12,616 bases of DNA from the NCBI GenBank assembly GCA_028689175.1, contig JAQTWS010000002.1, forward strand, positions 1-12,616, given 5' to 3'. Below the pieces are notes generated by a model. It searched no databases and was not told where the DNA came from. It saw only the letters and a list, made by a program, of their open reading frames with translations. Shown here piece by piece: positions 8,625 to 12,616 of this stretch. Each line of letters starts with the position of its first letter. Position 1 is the first letter of the stretch. Origin of the DNA: Minisyncoccota bacterium. Its GTDB lineage: Bacteria > Patescibacteriota > Minisyncoccia > Minisyncoccales > Minisyncoccaceae. The position numbers were made by a program, and so were the translations under genes.

Positions 8625-9817
8625 TTATTAAAAATTTACCAGATAGTCCAGGTATTTATCTTTTTTATAAAGATAAAGAACTTTTATACGTTGGAAAAGC
8701 TGCTTCTCTTAAAAAAAGAGTAAGAAGCTATTTTTCTAATTCTAAAAATATAAGACCAATAGAACTTTTAATCAATGAAATTAATGATATAAAATGGATA
8801 AGTACAGATTCAGCAATTGAAGCAGCTATTCTTGAGGCTAAATATATTAAAAAATTTAGACCTAAATACAATGTGATGGGCAAAGACGACAAAAGCTGGA
8901 TTTATCTTTATTTAACAAAAGAACCATTTCCTAAATTAAAAACCATAAGAGGACATGAATTAAAAGGTCTTGATAAGAAAAAAATTAAGAAATTATTTGG
9001 ACCTTATCCTAACATTAAAACATCTGAAATGGTGAGAATTTTACATTCTCTTTTTTATATATCTAAGTGTGAGCCAAATCAAAAAAGAGCTTGTTTTGAT
9101 TTTCAAATTAAAAAATGTTTAGGCGTTTGTATAGGTATTATTAACGAGGAGGAATATGGTAACAGAGTTATTAAGCCACTTATTCAATTTTTAAATGGAA
9201 ATAAAAAAGCAGTTATAAAAAATTTAGAAAAACAAATGAAAAGTTTTTCTAAAAATGAACAATTTGAAGAAGCAAATAGAATAAAGTTTCAAATTAAAAG
9301 ACTTCAAAAAATACAGGATGCATCCTTTATAAACAAAAGCTTTGTTCAAGATATTTTTAAAAATGAAGTTTCTATAAAAAGAATAGAAGGTTATGATATT
9401 TCTAATTTAGGCAAGAATTATAAAGTAGGAAGCATGGTAGTTTTCAATTTAAACGGTCCTTTAAAAAAAGATTATAGAAAATTTAAGATCAAAACTGTAG
9501 AAAAACAAAGTGATATAGATTGTTTAAAAGAAGTTTTTAAAAGAAGACTTACTCATACAGATTGGGAAATGCCAGACATTGTTCTTGTGGATGGTGGAAA
9601 GGCGCAAGTCAATTTAGCTAAAAAAATATTTACAAAGGTTTTTGTTTTTGGGATTGCAAAAGGAAGAGATCGTAAAAAAGATGAATTCATATATGGCTCA
9701 AAAGACAAAAAGATTATTTCTTTTATAGAAAGCAATAAAGAACTTTTTATAAACGCAAGAAATGAAGCTCATCGTTTTGCTATAAATTACCAAAAAAAGC
9801 TTGCGCGATTAAAATAG
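8621..9817 (+). CDS. uvrC: Excinuclease ABC subunit C (UvrC), compact form without helix-hairpin-helix domain
   Basis: 398 residues against about 560-610 in usual UvrC, the dual nuclease that cuts both sides of a lesion. The N-terminal GIY-YIG domain (3' incision) shows 'SPGIYLFY' (9-16), 'LLYVGKA' (21-27) and Glu72 in 'ILEAKYIKKFRPKYN'. Four cysteines at 150, 158, 166 and 170 match the [4Fe-4S] ligands of UvrC. A UVR motif (about 200-232) binds UvrB. The RNase H-like domain (5' incision) keeps Asp259 ('EGYDISN'), Asp324 ('VLVDGGK') and His384 ('NEAHRFAI'). Two parts are missing. Only about 25 residues separate the UVR motif from 'GYDISN', where E. coli has about 150. The protein ends 14 residues after His384, so the tandem helix-hairpin-helix domain is absent. 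The ATG overlaps the uvrA stop by 4 bp, so the three genes form one operon. The stop is TAG. Confidence 0.95.
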   Translation: MIIKNLPDSPGIYLFYKDKELLYVGKAASLKKRVRSYFSNSKNIRPIELLINEINDIKWISTDSAIEAAILEAKYIKKFRPKYNVMGKDDKSWIYLYLTKEPFPKLKTIRGHELKGLDKKKIKKLFGPYPNIKTSEMVRILHSLFYISKCEPNQKRACFDFQIKKCLGVCIGIINEEEYGNRVIKPLIQFLNGNKKAVIKNLEKQMKSFSKNEQFEEANRIKFQIKRLQKIQDASFINKSFVQDIFKNEVSIKRIEGYDISNLGKNYKVGSMVVFNLNGPLKKDYRKFKIKTVEKQSDIDCLKEVFKRRLTHTDWEMPDIVLVDGGKAQVNLAKKIFTKVFVFGIAKGRDRKKDEFIYGSKDKKIISFIESNKELFINARNEAHRFAINYQKKLARLK

Positions 9818-9829
9818 TTTTAGTATAAT
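9801..9829 (+). promoter_or_regulatory. Promoter with perfect TATAAT box, predicted leaderless, for the cysteine-tailed protein
   Basis: TTGCGC (9801-9806), a 17-bp spacer, then TATAAT (9824-9829), a perfect -10 box. The expected +1 is 9836, exactly the A of the next ATG. The -35 match is weak (three of six) and lies within the end of uvrC. This suggests the small protein and probably the membrane protein after it are transcribed separately from the repair operon. Confidence 0.6.
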
Positions 9830-9835
9830 CTTATT

Positions 9836-10093
9836 ATGCAAGTTTTAATTGTTGATAAAAATAAACCAGAAAAGCTTTTTGAAAACGCAAAGAAAGCTTC
9901 TAAAGATTTAAAAGAAATTGAAGTTGTTTTTGTAAAGGAAGATAGTGATTTTTATGAACTTCCTTTAGTTGTTATTAATAACATTATTGTTTCTTCAGGA
10001 GTAGTTTTAGACGAAAAGGAATTAAAAGAATTATTTAAAAATCCTCCACAGGGCTGTTCAGGATCATGTGGTAGTTGTGGAGGGTGCTCATAA
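9836..10093 (+). CDS. Small thioredoxin-fold-like protein with four-cysteine C-terminal tail
   Basis: 85 residues. The layout 'MQVLIVD' strand, helix (11-25), 'EIEVVFVKED' strand, then 'ELPLVVINNIIVSSGVVLDEKELKELF' matches the second half of a thioredoxin or glutaredoxin fold. There the proline before the strand (Pro43 here) is the cis-Pro and 'VINN...G....EEL..L' is typical of Thioredoxin_3-like proteins. However, the usual N-terminal CXXC is absent: no cysteine occurs before residue 74. Instead, the tail 'QGCSGSCGSCGGCS' carries Cys74, 78, 81 and 84 (CX3CX2CX2C) in a flexible Gly/Ser setting, which suggests metal or Fe-S binding or thiol exchange. It has its own promoter, starts without a leader, and its last codons contain GGAGGG, which may serve as the ribosome site of the next gene. 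I do not recognise a named family, and the function is unknown. Confidence 0.75.
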   Translation: MQVLIVDKNKPEKLFENAKKASKDLKEIEVVFVKEDSDFYELPLVVINNIIVSSGVVLDEKELKELFKNPPQGCSGSCGSCGGCS

Positions 10094-10095
10094 AA

Positions 10096-10695
10096 ATGAA
10101 AAATTTAGATATAGGTGAAAATATCGGCCTTGGATTTAATAAAGCCATAAATAATGCATGGTTTTTTGTTGCATTTTTTATATTTACTTTTTTTGCAACA
10201 ATTGCTTTTATGAATAGTTTTGGTATTTCTTCTTTTTCGGACACTGCATTTTTTATAATAGCAATAATTTTTTATTATATTATTTTTATTGGTATATACA
10301 AAATATCTTTAGGCTTATTGAAAAACAAAAAAGTAGATTTGAAAAAAACAGACGATTTGCCATTAGTTTTAAATAAATTTATACTAGCTTTAACAATGTA
10401 TTTTGCTATTGTTTTTATGGGATTGATATTTTTTATAGTACCAGGAATAATTGCCATGATTAAATATCAGTTCGTCCCTTTTATAATTTTAGACGAAAAG
10501 GATATAGGCATAAGGCAAGCTTTTCGCAAGAGTAACTCGCTCGCATCAGGTGTTCATTGGAATTTATTATGGTTTTTAATAATTTCTGATTTATTTAATT
10601 TAGCCGGATTTATGTTTTTTGGAATAGGTCTTATTATTACTATTCCATCTATGATTATTGCAAAAGCAGGAATTTATAAAGAATTAATTAAATAA
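10096..10695 (+). CDS. Polytopic integral membrane protein, DUF975/YciC-like; function unknown
   Basis: 199 residues from the ATG at 10096, two bases after the previous stop. A longer frame open from 10075 would start inside the cysteine tail of the upstream gene and is unlikely. It has about four to five membrane segments: roughly 20-39, 50-72, 93-120 and 156-185. The stretch 'VPGIIAMIKYQFVPFIILDE', followed by 'IRQAFRKSNSLASGVHWNLL', is characteristic of DUF975/YciC-type membrane proteins, in which an amphipathic 'A...S..L..G..W' helix follows a central 'PGI' turn. No catalytic motif is visible. GGAGGG at 10079-10084, twelve bases before the ATG, is the only Shine-Dalgarno-like sequence next to a start in the window, but its spacing is long and it is also needed for the glycine codons of the upstream gene. 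It is probably cotranscribed with the small cysteine-tailed protein. Confidence 0.7.
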   Translation: MKNLDIGENIGLGFNKAINNAWFFVAFFIFTFFATIAFMNSFGISSFSDTAFFIIAIIFYYIIFIGIYKISLGLLKNKKVDLKKTDDLPLVLNKFILALTMYFAIVFMGLIFFIVPGIIAMIKYQFVPFIILDEKDIGIRQAFRKSNSLASGVHWNLLWFLIISDLFNLAGFMFFGIGLIITIPSMIIAKAGIYKELIK

Positions 10696-10710
10696 ATTAC
10701 AAAAAATAAA

Positions 10711-10749
10711 TCAGCACAAAAACTGCTTTTCATGCTTATTTTCGCATGA
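10711..10749. terminator. Two weak hairpins between convergent genes, possible terminator
   Basis: Between the membrane protein and the leftward toxin gene are two small inverted repeats. AGCA/TGCT (10713-10716 with 10724-10727) is followed by TTTT on the plus strand. TCATGC/GCATGA (10730-10735 with 10744-10749) lies next to it. On the minus strand the first hairpin is followed by an AT-rich run containing TTTTTT. Stems of 4 and 6 bp are short, so termination in either direction is only a suggestion. Confidence 0.3.
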
Positions 10750-10774
10750 TAGAATAATTATAAAATGATAAATT

Positions 10775-11011
10775 TTAATTATAAGTATTATCGCTTCGTC
10801 TTTCTATAGATAGGATATGAATCTTTTGCTTTTTGTAGATAAAAATAATTCTTAATTTTCCTTTTCTAGCCCTAAAAATATCTTCTCTTCCTTTTAATTT
10901 TTTAATATCTAAATTATTTAAATCTTGAGATTTAATTTTAAAAAGAATCTCTTTTATTTTTGATTTTTCTTTTTCGGACAAAGAATTTAGGAGTTTCTGT
11001 ATTTTACCCAT
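10775..11011 (-). CDS. RelE/ParE-family toxin of a type II toxin-antitoxin system
   Basis: 78 residues. After two N-terminal helices ('KIQKLLNSLSEKEKSKIKEIL' region, 3-23), the protein shows the RelE-type core: 'DIKKLKGREDIFRARKGKLR' (35-54), 'IIFIYKKQKIHILSIERRSD' and a terminal 'NTYN'. The basic residues Arg47, Arg49, Arg54, Arg71 and Arg72 are where RelE-like ribonucleases hold and cut mRNA on the ribosome. It is shorter than E. coli RelE (95) because the first beta-strand is missing, which is normal for this small subfamily. The antitoxin gene lies 3 bp upstream in the same leftward operon. The alternative, a ParE-type gyrase inhibitor, cannot be excluded from sequence, but the 'KLKG..D.FR.R.G..RI.F' motif is common to both. 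No frame damage is seen, so it looks functional. Confidence 0.85.
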   Translation of the reverse strand: MGKIQKLLNSLSEKEKSKIKEILFKIKSQDLNNLDIKKLKGREDIFRARKGKLRIIFIYKKQKIHILSIERRSDNTYN

Positions 11012-11014
11012 AGA

Positions 11015-11239
11015 TTAAAGACGTTCTAAAAGTTCATCGATATCAACTCCTCCCTTTTTTATTTTAGTGAAATCAATTACCTCTTCCCATCTTTCATCGT
11101 CAATAGGAGATATTTTAAAAATAGGCTTATTCTTTTTCATTACAATATAAGAAGCTCCTTTTTGAATATCCAAGATCAAAGTTTTCGTATTTTCTCTAAA
11201 TTCTCTTAGTCCGATTATATTTTTATTGTTGTTTGCCAT
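11015..11239 (-). CDS. Phd/YefM-family antitoxin
   Basis: 74 residues, upstream of and 3 bp from the toxin, in the usual antitoxin-first order. The N-terminal half fits the Phd/YefM DNA-binding fold: 'IIGLREFRENTKTLILDIQKG' (8-28), then 'YIVMKKNKPIFKISPIDDE' (31-49). The family pattern is 'LR.....L..V..G....V....KP...I.P'. The C-terminal third ('WEEVIDFTKIKKGGVDIDELLERL') is acidic and helical and should wrap around the toxin to neutralise it. As in relatives, the antitoxin, alone or with the toxin, probably represses its own promoter; palindromes overlapping the promoter upstream support this. The start is the ATG at 11239; no Shine-Dalgarno sequence precedes it. Confidence 0.85.
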   Translation of the reverse strand: MANNNKNIIGLREFRENTKTLILDIQKGASYIVMKKNKPIFKISPIDDERWEEVIDFTKIKKGGVDIDELLERL

Positions 11240-11261
11240 AAGTTTATTTTTAATATTATTT

Positions 11262-11293
11262 ATCTTAAGATTAACATAAGATTATTTTTATGT
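11262..11293. promoter_or_regulatory. Candidate operator palindromes in the toxin-antitoxin promoter
   Basis: Two inverted repeats overlap the promoter. The perfect 10-bp palindrome ATCTTAAGAT (11262-11271) covers the -10 box. ACATAA and TTATGT (11274-11279 and 11288-11293) form an inverted repeat with an 8-bp gap inside the spacer and into the -35 box. The position is what autoregulation by a Phd/YefM antitoxin would need. In such AT-rich DNA short palindromes also arise by chance. Confidence 0.45.
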
Positions 11294-11296
11294 CAA
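11268..11296 (-). promoter_or_regulatory. Promoter of the toxin-antitoxin operon
   Basis: On the minus strand, TTGACA (11296-11291) is a perfect -35 box. It is followed by a 17-bp spacer ending in TGT and then TAATCT (11273-11268). The -10 box matches the consensus only at T1, A2 and T6, but the TG extension compensates. The predicted start is near 11261, giving a leader of about 22 bases before the antitoxin ATG. Confidence 0.6.
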
Positions 11297-11434
11297 TTTT
11301 TAATAGTCATTTAAGCAATTAAGGATACTAAAAATTACAGCATATTTTTGATATAAGTAGAGACTGATATTTTAGGAACTATAGCGGCTTCACTGTGGTA
11401 TAGGCAGAAGATGAGAAGAGAATGGTATGTAAAT
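11297..11434. other. Unexplained intergenic stretch with a less AT-rich core (about 11371-11420)
   Basis: No convincing gene lies between the divergent toxin-antitoxin and signal peptidase promoters. The part from about 11371 to 11420 is close to half G+C by eye, well above its surroundings. It contains CTATA/TATAG (11379-11383 with 11399-11403) that could pair as a weak stem. Translated leftward, part of it gives a protein-like run 'HSEAAIVPKISVSTYIKNML' ending in a stop, without a proper start. It could be the remnant of a lost gene, a small RNA, or nothing. Confidence 0.3.
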
Positions 11435-11462
11435 TTGACTTGCGTTATATATATGGTATATT
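11435..11462 (+). promoter_or_regulatory. Strong extended -10 promoter for the signal peptidase gene
   Basis: TTGACT (11435-11440), five of six to the -35 consensus, a 16-bp spacer ending in TGG, then TATATT (11457-11462). The predicted start near 11469 gives a leader of about 23 bases without a Shine-Dalgarno sequence. This is the best overall promoter match in the window and probably also serves the secreted protein gene downstream. Confidence 0.65.
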
Positions 11463-11491
11463 TTAATTGATAAAAAATAATTAATCAAACT

Positions 11492-12079
11492 ATGCCAGCT
11501 ATGGAAACAAAGAAGAACCAAAATAATAACATTAGTATAAAAAAACTAATTATCATGTTTTTAGCAATTGTATTAATTGCTTTTTTCATATACTTTGTTT
11601 TTTTAAAACAAGATGATGATAATAATATAATAATTGATCAACCATGTTTTGAAACAAAGACGAGAACAGTTGACGGAACTTCTATGTCCCCACTACTTCA
11701 AGATGGAGAAGCAGTAACTACTTATGAAAACTATTATGATTGTAATGAAATAAAGAAGGGAGATATTATTATATTCAACTTTAAAACAAGAGAAGGAGAC
11801 TACATTAAAAAAGTAATGGCTATGGAGGGAGATATTTTAGAGTTTAAAGACGAATTTATTAAAATCAATGGAGAATTTGCAGTAAATTCAGCAGGTGAAA
11901 AGTATAGAATCAATCAATCTCAGCAAAGGATATTGTTAATACCATTAGAAGACAATGTAATTCCTAGAAATAACTATTTAGTTTTAGGAGACAATACAGC
12001 TCCATCAACCTTTGATTCAAGGAAATTTAGCTTTATTTCAAAGCAACAAATAATAGGAAAAGCAATAATTAATAAATAA
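11492..12079 (+). CDS. lepB: Type I signal peptidase (S26 family)
   Basis: 195 residues, within the usual range for single-anchor bacterial signal peptidases. It cuts signal peptides off proteins exported through Sec. A cytoplasmic basic N-terminus is followed by one membrane helix (about 18-38, 'LIIMFLAIVLIAFFIYFVF'). The catalytic Ser64 lies in 'DGTSMSPLLQDGE' (box B). The general base is Lys106 in 'DYIKKVMAMEGD' (box D, normally '.KRV.G.PGD'), with Glu in place of Pro. Box E is 'NYLVLGDNTAPSTFDSRKFS' (161-180), with Asp175 and Arg177. Two extracellular cysteines (52 and 84) flank the catalytic serine and might form a disulfide. A second in-frame ATG at 11501 is possible as start. The gene directly after it, 7 bp away, encodes a protein with a signal peptide and is a plausible substrate. 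The symbol is given for the family, as several paralogues are common. Confidence 0.9.
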   Translation: MPAMETKKNQNNNISIKKLIIMFLAIVLIAFFIYFVFLKQDDDNNIIIDQPCFETKTRTVDGTSMSPLLQDGEAVTTYENYYDCNEIKKGDIIIFNFKTREGDYIKKVMAMEGDILEFKDEFIKINGEFAVNSAGEKYRINQSQQRILLIPLEDNVIPRNNYLVLGDNTAPSTFDSRKFSFISKQQIIGKAIINK

Positions 12080-12086
12080 TAAAAAT

Positions 12087-12616
12087 ATGGATAAAAAAAA
12101 TAAAATACTCATAATGTTTTTAGTAGGAATATTCACTATTGGAATATCTTATTCAGTATTTTCTTGGACTGAGCCAACTACTATGCCAAGCGTGTACAAA
12201 GCCCCTTTAAATACATCTCCAGATAAACAAGATGTAGACGCAGGTAAGGGAAAAATAGTTAATCTAAACGCTGATTTGTTAGATGGCTATGATTCAAGCG
12301 ATTTATTAGCGCAAACTGGAACAGGCTATTCATGTCCTGATAATTATGCAAATCTTTGCAAGGAAGGAGGAGGTCTTGAATTTACATATAATGGAAAGAC
12401 AATGCATATTGATGCTTATCCAAGATTTGCTGGAGGATATAATTCAGGCGAATGGCCATATAATAATGCATTAAGGCAATGTGCAGATATTGGCGCAAGA
12501 ATTCCAACAAAAGAAGAAATCCAAGCTGCTTGCACATCTAGAGGCGGTCCAAATGGCAATGGAATGACATCATTTAGTAATTCTTTAGCTGATAGGTGGG
12601 AGTTTACAAGTACTCC
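12087..12616 (+). CDS. Secreted protein with signal peptide and possible DUF1566/Lcl-like domain (3' end outside window)
   Basis: The ATG at 12087 begins a frame that stays open to the window end (176 full codons). A signal peptide or anchor (about 7-26, 'ILIMFLVGIFTIGISYSVFS') is followed by 'WTEPTTMPSVYKAPLNTSPDKQDV', then 'GKIVNLNADLLDGYDSSDLL'. That combination is typical of exported Parcubacteria proteins; the 'DLLDGYDSSD' part resembles a short motif also seen in tail-fibre and surface repeat proteins. Next comes a cysteine-bearing region (C83, C91, C132, C149) with 'ALRQCADIGARIPTKEEIQAAC' and 'DRWEFTST', which resembles the DUF1566/Lcl or formylglycine-generating (FGE-sulfatase) fold in which 'A...C..LG.RLPT..E...A' is common. 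The domain call is tentative because the end is missing. It lies 7 bp after the signal peptidase gene and is likely cotranscribed. Confidence 0.75.
   Translation, partial: MDKKNKILIMFLVGIFTIGISYSVFSWTEPTTMPSVYKAPLNTSPDKQDVDAGKGKIVNLNADLLDGYDSSDLLAQTGTGYSCPDNYANLCKEGGGLEFTYNGKTMHIDAYPRFAGGYNSGEWPYNNALRQCADIGARIPTKEEIQAACTSRGGPNGNGMTSFSNSLADRWEFTST

Noticed and set aside
10075..10095. Earlier start for the DUF975-like membrane protein
   Set aside because: It would overlap the conserved-looking cysteine tail of the upstream gene and add 'MWRVLIK', while the ATG at 10096 gives the typical N-terminus.
11411..11470. 19-codon reading frame 'MRREWYVNLTCVIYMVYFN'
   Set aside because: It runs through the signal peptidase promoter, has no promoter or ribosome site of its own, and is probably chance.
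1..12616. CRISPR arrays, tRNA or rRNA genes, insertion sequences, riboswitches
   Set aside because: I read both strands for spaced direct repeats, tRNA arms, rRNA-like runs, transposase motifs and terminal inverted repeats and found none that hold up. Many short AT-rich repeats are expected at this base composition.

Overview
The window is a strongly AT-rich, gene-dense bacterial segment. Several traits point to a Candidate Phyla Radiation (Patescibacteria) genome, probably of Parcubacteria type: a DUF5671 membrane protein with a pilin-like tail, secreted proteins with the CPR-style 'APLNT...NADLLDGYDSSDLL' region, shortened UvrA and UvrC, many short overlaps between genes, and almost no Shine-Dalgarno sequences. 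TGA is used as a stop (end of uvrA) and there is no in-frame TGA inside the genes, so this is genetic code 11 and not the TGA=Gly code of Gracilibacteria/Absconditabacteria. The lineage is inferred from gene content, not from a phylogenetic marker.

Left part (1-4036). The 3' end of a parallel-beta-helix-like gene runs into, and overlaps by 21 bp, the end of a convergent ornithine/lysine decarboxylase gene of the PLP fold-III family. A divergent, very AT-rich promoter region (1414-1515) separates the decarboxylase from a rightward set of three envelope genes: a DUF5671 membrane protein, a membrane-anchored protein with an acidic linker and three 'GPY' repeats, and a SIMPL (DUF541) protein.

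Centre (4037-9817). A complete nucleotide-excision-repair operon in the order uvrB-uvrA-uvrC, with overlaps of 11 bp and 4 bp, driven by a promoter just before uvrB. UvrB is full length. UvrA lacks about 100 residues between its first zinc-binding CxxC pair and the following CPVC motif. UvrC lacks both the C-terminal helix-hairpin-helix domain and the segment between the UVR motif and the catalytic core of the RNase H-like domain. All catalytic and cluster-binding residues I can check are kept.

Right part (9818-12616). A small thioredoxin-fold-like protein with a four-cysteine C-terminal tail sits behind its own consensus -10 box. It is followed by a polytopic membrane protein, a leftward Phd/YefM-RelE toxin-antitoxin pair with a recognisable promoter and palindromes, a 130-bp stretch of unexplained and less AT-rich DNA, and then a rightward pair of a type I signal peptidase and a secreted protein that runs off the window.

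Two threads recur. First, three promoters (before 1516, 4094 and 9836) place the predicted transcription start on or within 3 nt of the ATG, which suggests leaderless mRNAs. Second, the repair operon is reduced in UvrA and UvrC but not in UvrB. I found no rRNA, tRNA, CRISPR array or insertion sequence, and no clear evidence of a wholly new system. The cysteine-tailed small protein and the co-reduced Uvr proteins are the most interesting items.
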